Shown here piece by piece: positions 51,682-59,082 of a DNA stretch of 64,000 bases. This DNA comes from Maribacter sp044594925 (GTDB lineage Bacteria > Bacteroidota > Bacteroidia > Flavobacteriales > Flavobacteriaceae): assembly GCF_044594925.1 (NCBI RefSeq), contig NZ_CP138991.1:3348001-3412000 (forward strand), given 5' to 3'. A program made the translations under genes and the position numbers. Below the pieces are notes generated by a model. It saw only the letters and a program-made list of their open reading frames with translations, had not been told where the DNA came from and made no database searches. Position 1 is the stretch's first letter. Every line of letters begins with the position of its first letter.

Positions 51682-53346
51682 ATGAGTACTATTGAATTTT
51701 CTAACTTAAAAAGGAAAGATACTATTGCCCAACTAAAAAAGGAGCATTTTGATCTAGTTGTTATCGGTGGCGGAATCACAGGGGGTGGTATTGCCTTAGA
51801 TGCCGCATCTAGAGGTTTAAAAGTAGCACTAGTAGAAAAAAACGATTTTGCTTCAGGCACCAGTAGTAAATCTACCAAGCTCATTCATGGAGGATTGCGC
51901 TACTTAAAACAGTTCGATTTTTGGTTGGTAAAGGAAGTAGGTTCGGAAAGAGCTATTGTCCATAAATTGGCACCACACCTGGTACTACCAGAAAAAATGC
52001 TGTTACCCTTAATAGAAAATGGTTCGTATGGCAAATGGCTTACTTCAATCGGTTTAAAAGTGTACGATATCTTGGCACAGGTGACTGGTGAGGATAAAAG
52101 AAAAATGCTAGAGAAGAAAGAAGCTTTAAAATTAGAACCTTTATTGCCTAAAAAAATACTTAAAGGAGCTGGTTATTATGCGGAGTATAGAACAGACGAC
52201 GCCCGCCTAACCATAGAGAATATAAAAACCAGTTTGCAGTTTGGGGCAACAGCATTGAACTATGCCTCAGTGACCGATTTTATCTATAAGGACAAAACAA
52301 TTGCGGGAGTTGCCGTTAAAGATGAACTTTCAGGCAAAACCTTTACAATCAATGCTAAGTATGTTATTAGTGCTGCCGGACCTTGGGTAGATGAGTTAAG
52401 AAGTGTCAATAATTCCAAAAAAGGAAAGCGTTTACATTTAACGAAAGGAGTTCATCTCGTGTTCCCTAAAGAGAAGCTCCCCGTAAAACAATCGGTGTAT
52501 TTTGATATTCCAGATGGTAGAATGATGTTTGCCATTCCAAGGGGAAAGGTAACTTATGTGGGCACCACGGATACCAATTTTAATCTGGACAAAGATAATG
52601 TAAGAACGGATTTAGCAGATGCCATTTATTTGCTTTCGGCCGTAAATAATATGTTTCCCAAAATTAACTTGGAGATGGAGGATATCGTTTCCTCTTGGGC
52701 AGGTCTTAGACCTTTAATTCACGAAGAAGGCAAGTCCGCTTCGGAACTCTCACGGAAAGATGAGATTTTTACTTCGGATACAGGTCTTATCAGTATTGCA
52801 GGTGGGAAACTAACCGGTTATCGTAAAATGGCCGAGCGTGTGGTAGATCGCATTGCTAAAATGTTAGAGGAAGACCATCAAAAAGAGCTTAAGCCATGCA
52901 CAACCGATAAAATTCCCCTTTGCGGGAATGAGTTCAAAAAGTTTAAGCATGTAAAAAAATACATCACTGCCATTTATGAACGAATTCAGATTGATGGGTT
53001 TTCTGAACATGACGCTTGGTTCCTAGTGACCAATTATGGCAAGCAAACGGAAACAGTTTTAGAATTATATAGTAAAAGAAAGGAAACGGATAATGCCACA
53101 AAATTGATTCTTGCCGAGCTACAGTTCGGTATTGCCTACGAAATGGTTCAAGACCCTATGGATTTCTTCATTAGAAGAACAGGGAGGTTGTATTTCGATA
53201 TTGATAGTGTACGGCAATTTATGGAACCTGTACTTCAAGAATTTCAGGTAGTTTATAAGGTAGACGATGCGCAAATATTACAATGGAAAGAAACATTGAT
53301 GGCAGAGTTAGAAGAACATTCCAATTTTTCTATGGAAAGGGTTTAG
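51682..53346 (+). CDS. glpD: Glycerol-3-phosphate dehydrogenase, FAD-dependent (aerobic type)
   Basis: Membrane-associated enzyme that oxidises glycerol 3-phosphate to dihydroxyacetone phosphate and feeds electrons to quinone. The 554-residue protein begins at ATG 51682; a TTG farther up (51607) would overlap glpK and is not used. The FAD motif is VVIGGGITGGGIALDAASRG, followed by GTSSKSTKLIHGGLRYLKQF, and SWAGLRPLIHEEGKSASELS near the active site. Its last 271 bp (53075-53345) are repeated at 57690-57960. The intact reading frame continues into the repeat without a break, so this copy is functional. Confidence 0.97.
   Translation: MSTIEFSNLKRKDTIAQLKKEHFDLVVIGGGITGGGIALDAASRGLKVALVEKNDFASGTSSKSTKLIHGGLRYLKQFDFWLVKEVGSERAIVHKLAPHLVLPEKMLLPLIENGSYGKWLTSIGLKVYDILAQVTGEDKRKMLEKKEALKLEPLLPKKILKGAGYYAEYRTDDARLTIENIKTSLQFGATALNYASVTDFIYKDKTIAGVAVKDELSGKTFTINAKYVISAAGPWVDELRSVNNSKKGKRLHLTKGVHLVFPKEKLPVKQSVYFDIPDGRMMFAIPRGKVTYVGTTDTNFNLDKDNVRTDLADAIYLLSAVNNMFPKINLEMEDIVSSWAGLRPLIHEEGKSASELSRKDEIFTSDTGLISIAGGKLTGYRKMAERVVDRIAKMLEEDHQKELKPCTTDKIPLCGNEFKKFKHVKKYITAIYERIQIDGFSEHDAWFLVTNYGKQTETVLELYSKRKETDNATKLILAELQFGIAYEMVQDPMDFFIRRTGRLYFDIDSVRQFMEPVLQEFQVVYKVDDAQILQWKETLMAELEEHSNFSMERV
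53075..53345 (+). repeat. Direct repeat, copy 1 (3' end of intact glpD)
   Basis: 271 bp aligned without gaps to 57690-57960, with about 16 differences by eye, mostly in the last 60 bp. The identity starts at AAAGAAAGG within the glpD coding region and stops exactly at GGGTTTA, where the two copies diverge into TAG TTTAG and TAA TCC. It marks the left border of the inserted segment. Confidence 0.9.
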
Positions 53347-53408
53347 TTTAGTCAGTGCCTTTAGAGTTTTGATATTTTACAATATTATTAATCATGAAGA
53401 TTTGTCTT

Positions 53409-53828
53409 TCACAAAAGGATATCAAGACTGATATTTTTATTTTGTTGAGAAACCTTTTCTATCCTAAGTATTTTTTTATTGGAGGGGGTGTCTAAGGTAA
53501 TAGTACTCCCTTCTATTTTTCCTATTATGGCCGCACCTAAACAACTGAGTAAGGATATTTTATTTTGGGAAGAATTTTCCTTGGAAGGTAGTACTAATTG
53601 AAAGTCCTTTTTACATCCTCTTTTTGTAGATACCGTAACTATTGAATTAATACGCACAACATTTTTAGGTATTTCATCTTCAGAATAAACGCAAGCTGTT
53701 TCTAAGTTACTTGACAATTCTTTTAGATGCCTCAATAAGGTTTTATCCCTATGGTAACTTGAAAGAGTAATAAACCTTTTCAGAAGTATAAATTCTTTTT
53801 TCTCGACGATTAGGTTTTCGGTATTCAT
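53409..53828 (-). CDS. GreA/GreB-like C-terminal domain protein (Rnk type)
   Basis: A 139-residue protein like the C-terminal domain of GreA, as in Rnk and related regulators. The N-terminal helix pair is followed by NSIVTVSTKRGCKKDFQLVL, then SLLSCLGAAIIGKIEGSTIT and KILRIEKV. The acidic coiled coil with the catalytic acids of GreA is absent, so transcript cleavage is unlikely; it may bind RNA polymerase. It stands 32 bp after the four-helix-bundle gene in the module and is probably co-transcribed with it. Confidence 0.75.
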   Translation of the reverse strand: MNTENLIVEKKEFILLKRFITLSSYHRDKTLLRHLKELSSNLETACVYSEDEIPKNVVRINSIVTVSTKRGCKKDFQLVLPSKENSSQNKISLLSCLGAAIIGKIEGSTITLDTPSNKKILRIEKVSQQNKNISLDILL

Positions 53829-53860
53829 ATTTATTTCAATAGAGGGTAATGAACTAAATA

Positions 53861-54490
53861 TTAATTATGAATTTGAGTTTCTAATTGTTTTCTAGGATAA
53901 AATATAAGTGCTAGCATGGCAATTCCGATGATGACAAGAAAAGCAACTTCAAGTTTTGATAGTAGAATATTCATGCCAAGCGATTTATTGGAAAGTGCTG
54001 TTAACTGTTCGCTTTGTCGCAGTTGAATCTGTGATAAACCATTTAATTTCTCTTTGATTTCTTTAACTGTTTTCATGGTTAGTTCGTCATTACTGTTTTC
54101 AATTTTAGTAATAGAACGTGAGTTGCTTTGCGCTAATTTCTGTAAGTTCAAAAACTGAAATTTTAGTTCGCGCAGTAGTTTAGACTCTTTCATTGTTAAC
54201 TCCGTAATCTCAAAATCTGATAATAGTGCCACGATTTTGTTATTTTCAGACGCACTTTCTTTGAAATCATTATTACGGATAAGCCGTAGCTCTTTTGCGT
54301 GAAAAATATTGTTCAGCTTGTATATTATATTTTGAGCTACTACCCTATCCTTATATACTGAATTAACGGTAGTCTGAACGGTAGAAAAATGTCTTTGATC
54401 TAATCGATTAGAACCTAATACCAATAGAAATGCCATGGCTAGGACTAAACCTATTTGAATTCGTTGGGACGTGTTGAGTTTTGCAAACAT
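53861..54490 (-). CDS. Membrane-bound four-helix-bundle sensor-like protein
   Basis: A 209-residue membrane protein with an N-terminal segment (IQIGLVLAMAFLLVLGSNRL), a periplasmic helical domain (about 35-175; TVQTTVNSVYKDRVVAQNII, ELRLIRNNDFKESASENNK) like the 4HB domain of chemoreceptors, and a second segment (VAFLVIIGIAMLALIFYP). No HAMP, kinase or methyl-accepting part follows, so it cannot signal alone. It may present a stimulus to the nearby kinase, which itself has no membrane segment. Family assignment rests on pattern, so confidence is moderate. Confidence 0.7.
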   Translation of the reverse strand: MFAKLNTSQRIQIGLVLAMAFLLVLGSNRLDQRHFSTVQTTVNSVYKDRVVAQNIIYKLNNIFHAKELRLIRNNDFKESASENNKIVALLSDFEITELTMKESKLLRELKFQFLNLQKLAQSNSRSITKIENSNDELTMKTVKEIKEKLNGLSQIQLRQSEQLTALSNKSLGMNILLSKLEVAFLVIIGIAMLALIFYPRKQLETQIHN

Positions 54491-54550
54491 AACCTCTATT
54501 TTTTATTACCATAATTGCTGTATTTAGATTTTAATAGCGGATTTAGTTAA

Positions 54551-54612
54551 AAACCCACTTAGTGGTTATCTTTTATTTTAAATGAACAAGAACTAATGCA
54601 CCAAGTGGGTTT
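54551..54612. promoter_or_regulatory. 10-bp inverted repeat with 42-base loop
   Basis: AAACCCACTT (54551-54560) and AAGTGGGTTT (54603-54612) are perfect complements; on the minus strand the distal arm is followed by TTAAC. It may end the 54632-54994 transcript. A further CCACT-T-AGTGG dyad overlaps the first arm, so regulator binding is the alternative. Confidence 0.45.
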
Positions 54613-54631
54613 CATCAACCAACCAAAATAC

Positions 54632-54994
54632 CTACAATACTTCTAACTCACCAGAGGCTAGGGCTTCTTTAAAGTCTACGGATACTGTGGTATGACTTCC
54701 AAAGAAACGATTACCGTCCGTACGCTTTATTTTAACTAGAGTAGTACCGTCTTTTTTCTCCTTTATGGAGGTTACCATCACTTTTTCACCTTGAGCTCTT
54801 TTGTAATTAGCGATACCACCTCTTTTAATAATAAAATTAGCTCGTGGGAAATTAATGTGTTTGTACGTATTGGTTTCTGGTTTCCCAATTTCGAAAACAT
54901 CACCTACATTAACTTTGATTTGTGCTTCATTCACATTTTGCTGTGCGTTTAACAGACTAACTGAAAATAATAGGGCAATTGCATACTTTATCAT
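54632..54994 (-). CDS. Small exported protein of unknown function, sigma-54 target candidate
   Basis: A 120-residue protein with a signal peptide (MIKYAIALLFSVSLLNAQQ) and a basic beta-rich mature part (INFPRANFIIKRGGIANYKR, VMVTSIKEKKDGTTLVKIKR). No known domain is recognised. It is the gene just downstream of the sigma-54-dependent response regulator and has a -24/-12 promoter 44 bp before its start. This makes it the best candidate for the direct target of the two-component pair. Confidence 0.68.
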   Translation of the reverse strand: MIKYAIALLFSVSLLNAQQNVNEAQIKVNVGDVFEIGKPETNTYKHINFPRANFIIKRGGIANYKRAQGEKVMVTSIKEKKDGTTLVKIKRTDGNRFFGSHTTVSVDFKEALASGELEVL

Positions 54995-55037
54995 AACTAT
55001 TATATTTTAAGGGTTATTACTTATATGACCACTAAAC

Positions 55038-55053
55038 GGCAAATGCTATGCCC
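55038..55053 (-). promoter_or_regulatory. Candidate sigma-54 (-24/-12) promoter
   Basis: On the minus strand GGGCATAGCATTTGCC has the GG and GC dinucleotides at the required ten-base interval with GGCA and TTGC (consensus TGGCAC-N5-TTGCA). Start would fall near 55027, 33 bp before the ATG of the small exported protein. A sigma-54 activator gene lies directly upstream. Confidence 0.6.
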
Positions 55054-55155
55054 ATAAAATATGCTGTGTGTGCCAAAAAAATACAACTAATTAATTATCA
55101 GTAATTTAAAATTCTAAATTTAAAAATTATGCATTTGTAAAGTGGGGAATTTCTC

Positions 55156-55184
55156 ACCAGTTGATGAATTTTTCCTCAATTGGT
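55156..55184. promoter_or_regulatory. Candidate upstream activator dyad
   Basis: ACCAGTTGA (55156-55164) and TCAATTGGT (55176-55184) are inverted repeats, eight of nine bases matching, with an 11-base spacer. The centre is about 140 bp upstream of the predicted sigma-54 start, the usual distance for an NtrC-type enhancer. Its outer end meets the response regulator stop codon. Confidence 0.4.
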
Positions 55185-56509
55185 TAGCTTAATTTATCCC
55201 GTAAGGTCTTACGGTCTATTTGGAGAATTTCAGCAGCTTTAGTCTTGTTGCCTTGGGTGTGGTCTAGTACGCGCCGTACATATTGCTTTTCCATTTCACG
55301 AAGTGGAAGAAAACTGGTGTTAGCGGGAAAAACTATCTTTAATTTTAGAAAATCAGGAAGATGTTCAATATTAATAAAACCGTCGGACATGATTACGGCC
55401 CTTTGTATGCTGTTTTCTAGTTCGCGGATATTACCTGGCCAATGGTAGCGTTCTAGAACCTTTAAAGCCTCTGGAGAGATGCGAAGTAAGCGGTCTCTAT
55501 ATTCAATTCCATATTTACGTAAAAATTTTTCGACCAATAAAGGAATATCGGATTTTCTATCCCGTAGCGGGGGCACATTTATTTCCACCACTGTTAAGCG
55601 ATAATACAGGTCTTCCCGAAAATCTTTGTTTTTAATATCTTCAAGTAGATTGGCATTGGTCGCAGCAATAATTCGGATATCTACCTTTTCCGCTTTTCGA
55701 GAACCTACTTTCGTAATTTCTTTTTCCTGCAGGGCACGAAGTAGTTTTGTTTGTACCGCCAAGGATGCCGTGCCAATCTCATCTAAAAAAAGGGTGCCAC
55801 CTTGGGCGGCTTGGAAAAAGCCATTGCGGTTTTCATTGGCTCCTGTAAAGGCCCCTTTCATATATCCAAAAAGCTCGGCTTCCTGTAAATTTTCAGGAAT
55901 AGCACCACAATTCACTGTAATGAATGGTGCTCTTGAAAACTTACCGGAATAGTGAACGGCACGTGCTACCAGCTCTTTTCCGGTACCACTTTCCCCTTTT
56001 ATTAGGACGGTTGCCTTATTATCCTTAACACGATCTATAATGTTAATGACCTTGAGAAAAGATTCTGAATTGCCCACCATATCTCCGTAGTCATTACGGT
56101 TTAAGGGTGCTTTGGGTTTTTTATCTTTTCTTTTTGCTCCGTGATTGAGAGCTTTTTCGACACTTTGTTTAAGTTCTTCTTTGGTAAAAGGTTTGGTTAA
56201 ATAATCTATTGCTCCAGATTTAATAACCTCTAAAGCTCCATCTACAGAAGGATATCCTGTGATAACAAGTTTGGGTATTTCAGGATAATGCTCGTTTGCG
56301 AATTTGAGTAGTTGAAGCCCGTCTACTTCTGGCATTTGAATATCTGTGATCAATAAATCTATAAACGTATCCTTCAGGATAAATAGAGCTTCTTTAACGG
56401 AAACCGCTTTGTAGGTATGGTAGTCCATCGATTTTAAATGCCTTTGTAGTAGCTCTAAAATATCAATGTCATCATCTACGATAAGAATGCTCTCGTTGCG
56501 CAATGCCAT
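55184..56509 (-). CDS. Sigma-54-dependent response regulator (NtrC family)
   Basis: A 441-residue regulator with three domains. Receiver: ESILIVDDDIDILELL, phosphoacceptor Asp56 (LLITDIQMPEVDG), Lys in YLTKPFTKEE. AAA+ sigma-54 interaction domain (about 145-375): Walker A GESGTGKE, GAFTGA at 219-224 for contact with sigma-54, Walker B GGTLFLDEIG. The C-terminal Fis-type HTH is in NKTKAAEILQIDRKTLRDKL. It overlaps nothing and is two bases after its kinase gene. It should act on the -24/-12 promoter just downstream. Confidence 0.96.
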   Translation of the reverse strand: MALRNESILIVDDDIDILELLQRHLKSMDYHTYKAVSVKEALFILKDTFIDLLITDIQMPEVDGLQLLKFANEHYPEIPKLVITGYPSVDGALEVIKSGAIDYLTKPFTKEELKQSVEKALNHGAKRKDKKPKAPLNRNDYGDMVGNSESFLKVINIIDRVKDNKATVLIKGESGTGKELVARAVHYSGKFSRAPFITVNCGAIPENLQEAELFGYMKGAFTGANENRNGFFQAAQGGTLFLDEIGTASLAVQTKLLRALQEKEITKVGSRKAEKVDIRIIAATNANLLEDIKNKDFREDLYYRLTVVEINVPPLRDRKSDIPLLVEKFLRKYGIEYRDRLLRISPEALKVLERYHWPGNIRELENSIQRAVIMSDGFINIEHLPDFLKLKIVFPANTSFLPLREMEKQYVRRVLDHTQGNKTKAAEILQIDRKTLRDKLS

Positions 56510-56511
56510 AT

Positions 56512-57600
56512 TTACAATTTAGGGAAATCAATAGTAAATATAGTTCCTTTTGGGACATTAGGTTTATGTGATATTTGTCCTTTATGGCTGCCAATAATAC
56601 CATGTACCACGCTAAGGCCTAAACCGGAACCTTCCCCAATAGGCTTAGTAGTAAAGAATGGCTCAAAGATTTTATCTTCATTTTCTGGAGCTATGCCTTT
56701 ACCTTGGTCAGAAATTTGAATCCTAATTTTGTTTCCTTTTTCTACAACATTTACGGCTATCGTTCCGCCGACGGGCGAATAATAAGCGGCATTCATAATG
56801 AGGTTGAACAATACCTGCGTTAATTGTACTGTATCGGCGCGGAATTCCATGACATCATTGTTGAAAGACGTGGTTAGGTTTATTTTTTTCTCTCGCAATG
56901 AAGGAGCAAGTAATTTTAAAACATTTTCAATAACCGGTTTTAAGGTCACCGCTATCATTTCTTGAGGCATTTCACAGGCGAAGAACATTAGTTTCTTTAC
57001 GATTTCACGGCAGAAAATAGTATTATCCATTATCTTTTTTAAATCCCGTAAGGCTTCAGGGTCTTTAATACTATCCTGTACTAATTCCGTAAAACCAAGA
57101 ATGTTGGCCAGTGGTGTATTGAGTTCATGGGCTATACCCGCTGTAATTTCTCCTAGGATATGTAAACGATCTGCACGTTCCATTTGTCTTCTCGTGGCTG
57201 CCTCGCTATCACGAATTTGTTTTCTCTCCAGAAGATTACCTACGGCAAGACTAACATTATCTAGCAAGGTCTGCTCTTCTTCCAAAAAATCTTCAATGGT
57301 ATACTTGCTTTTTGGATAGGCAACGGTTATACAACCATCTATTTTATTAAAAACCTTAATATTGGATGTTATACCAATACTATCTTCATTATAATCTTCC
57401 GTTTGTACTTTGTAGTCTGTAACGTAAAGATGAGCCTCCGTGTCTTCCACAAATTGCCAACCACGCTTAAGGCAATACATTATTGCTTCTAGGGAAGACT
57501 CCAACTGGTCGTAGTCAGAATTTACGATAATAGAGGTAACCTCATAGAGACAGGTCAGCTCTTTTACACGTTCTTTTAGTTTTGCTTCAACAGAATTCAT
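56512..57600 (-). CDS. Soluble histidine kinase with GAF-like sensor
   Basis: A 362-residue kinase without any membrane segment. Residues 1-120 form a GAF-like domain (LTCLYEVTSIIVNSDYDQLE, then LDNVSLAVGNLLERKQI), followed by the dimerisation helix with His158 in EITAGIAHELNTPLANILGF. The ATPase domain has the N box NLIMNAAYYSPVGG, G1 DQGKGIAPENEDKIFEPFFTTK and G2 GSGLGLSVVHGIIG. The HELNTP form is usual for NtrB-type kinases. It is the first gene of the module from the right; its start is 90 bp from the glpD fragment. Being soluble, it may sense an internal ligand or work with the membrane 4HB protein. Confidence 0.93.
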   Translation of the reverse strand: MNSVEAKLKERVKELTCLYEVTSIIVNSDYDQLESSLEAIMYCLKRGWQFVEDTEAHLYVTDYKVQTEDYNEDSIGITSNIKVFNKIDGCITVAYPKSKYTIEDFLEEEQTLLDNVSLAVGNLLERKQIRDSEAATRRQMERADRLHILGEITAGIAHELNTPLANILGFTELVQDSIKDPEALRDLKKIMDNTIFCREIVKKLMFFACEMPQEMIAVTLKPVIENVLKLLAPSLREKKINLTTSFNNDVMEFRADTVQLTQVLFNLIMNAAYYSPVGGTIAVNVVEKGNKIRIQISDQGKGIAPENEDKIFEPFFTTKPIGEGSGLGLSVVHGIIGSHKGQISHKPNVPKGTIFTIDFPKL

Positions 57601-57689
57601 ACGATGCGTTCTTGATATAGTCTAGTGTAAAGGTCTAAAATTATTCTTTGTTATTAAAAATTGACTATACGGGTTAGCATACTAAGGGC

Positions 57690-57960
57690 AAAGAAAGGAA
57701 ACGGATAATGCCACAAAATTAATTCTTGCCGAGCTTCAATTTGGTATTGCCTACGAAATGGTTCAAGACCCTATGGATTTCTTCATTAGAAGAACAGGGA
57801 GGTTGTATTTCGATATTGATAGTGTACGGCAATTTATGGAACCTGTGCTTCAAGAATTTCAGGCAGTTTATAAGGTAGACGATGCGCAAATATTACAATG
57901 GAAAGAAACCTTAATGACAGCACTAAAGGAGCATTCCGATTTTTCTATGGAAAGGGTTTA
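57690..57960 (+). repeat. Direct repeat, copy 2 (glpD remnant)
   Basis: Second copy of the 271-bp repeat, right border of the inserted segment. The bases before it (GGGC) differ from those before copy 1 (AGTA), so the left end of the homology is sharp. The end, GGGTTTA, is directly followed by the gpsA-side sequence. Confidence 0.9.
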
Positions 57961-57961
57961 A
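57690..57961 (+). pseudogene. Headless 3' fragment of glpD
   Basis: Codes for the last 90 or so residues of GlpD in the same frame, with 5 to 6 substitutions (for example MTALKEHSDF for MAELEEHSNF) and no frameshift. There is no start region: the frame is closed by a TAA five codons upstream at 57683. Only an internal ATG at 57758 could start a 67-residue peptide. Its stop overlaps the gpsA stop by three bases, the arrangement a complete glpD next to gpsA would have, so this copy is probably the original 3' end. Confidence 0.9.
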
Positions 57962-58956
57962 TCCAACTTATCCGTCAGTTTTTTAAAGAGTTTTTTGGCA
58001 TTTCCGTTCTTATACAGAATATCATAAACCGTGTCTATGATCGGGGTTTTGGATTTTTTCTTGTGCTTTTGGTTCAACAAGTAGGCACTTTTGGTTGCAT
58101 AGTAACCTTCGGCCACCATACTCATTTCCATTTGTGCACTTTTTACGGTATAACCCTTTCCTATCATGTTCCCAAACATACGGTTGCGACTAAAAGTAGA
58201 GTAGCCTGTGACCAGAAGATCACCCAGATAGGCAGAGTTGTTAATGTTCCGTTTCATCTTGTGCACCCGTTTAATAAAACGCTTCATTTCGCGTATGGCA
58301 TTGCTCATTAAAACACTCTGAAAATTATCGCCATAGCCTAAGCCGTGCGCAATTCCTGCAGCTATGGCATAAATATTCTTTAGCATGGCGGCATATTCCG
58401 TTCCAATAATATCATCAGATATTTTGGTTTTTATATAATCGCTGGCCAAAGCTTTAGCAACTATTTGTGCTTTGGTTGCATCAGCGCAGGCTAGGGTTAA
58501 ATAAGAAAGTCGTTCCAGAGCTACCTCCTCGGCGTGGCAGGGCCCTGTAATTACGCCAATATTTTCAAAAGGAATGTTGTACTGTTCGTGGAAATGTTCG
58601 CCAACAATTAAACCCGTTTCTGGAACGATACCTTTAATTGCAGAGAATATAATTTTATCTGATACAGCAACCTTTAGTTTTTGTAATTCACTATCTAGAA
58701 ATGCAGACGGAATAGCAAAGATGAGAATCTCTGCATTGGTAATTGTATAGTTTAAATCAGTAGAAAGATCTAACAAATTTGTATTGAATTCTACGGAACT
58801 TAAATAATTAGGATTGTGTTGATGTGTTGCAATATGAGCTACGGCATCGGCATTACGCATGTACCAACCAACGCAATGCTGGTTTTCTGTCAGCATTTTT
58901 ACAATTGCCGTTGCCCAACTACCGCCGCCAAGTACGGCAAATTTCATTTCGCTCAT
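57958..58956 (-). CDS. gpsA: Glycerol-3-phosphate dehydrogenase, NAD(P)+-dependent
   Basis: Reduces dihydroxyacetone phosphate to glycerol 3-phosphate for phospholipid synthesis. The 332-residue protein shows the N-terminal NAD(P) motif AVLGGGSWATAIVKMLT, IFAIPSAFL, SAIKGIVPETG, GPCHAEEVALE and the active-site Lys in EYAAMLKNIYAIAAGIAHGL. Two ATG codons lie next to each other (58959 and 58956) and a third is at 58947; the second is used here. It converges with the glpD fragment, stops overlapping. It is opposite in sense to glpD in the same pathway. Confidence 0.97.
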   Translation of the reverse strand: MSEMKFAVLGGGSWATAIVKMLTENQHCVGWYMRNADAVAHIATHQHNPNYLSSVEFNTNLLDLSTDLNYTITNAEILIFAIPSAFLDSELQKLKVAVSDKIIFSAIKGIVPETGLIVGEHFHEQYNIPFENIGVITGPCHAEEVALERLSYLTLACADATKAQIVAKALASDYIKTKISDDIIGTEYAAMLKNIYAIAAGIAHGLGYGDNFQSVLMSNAIREMKRFIKRVHKMKRNINNSAYLGDLLVTGYSTFSRNRMFGNMIGKGYTVKSAQMEMSMVAEGYYATKSAYLLNQKHKKKSKTPIIDTVYDILYKNGNAKKLFKKLTDKLD

Positions 58957-59082
58957 CATCGCTAATATTAATTATTCAAAATTACCAAATTAATAACAGT
59001 GTATTATATATTGATAATCATATAGTTATACAATTTGGCATAGAGATTGTTTTCTTATTAAAGAATCATAAAACCAAGGGAG

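Noticed and set aside
55061..55075. Second sigma-54-like site, minus strand TGGCACACACAGCAT
   Set aside because: It has TGGCAC and GC but only eight bases between GG and GC instead of ten, so the spacing is wrong.
53347..57689. Reading the glpD-flanked segment as a transposon or integrative element
   Set aside because: There is no transposase, integrase or short target-site duplication; the 271-bp repeat is glpD coding DNA, which fits homologous recombination better.
53075..57961. Reading the repeat as a simple tandem duplication
   Set aside because: A tandem duplication would also copy a contiguous piece of the neighbouring DNA; only the glpD end is repeated, and gpsA is single.
57898..58311. 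137-codon plus-strand frame opposite gpsA
   Set aside because: It reads antisense to conserved gpsA and continues from the glpD fragment in another frame; no family match.
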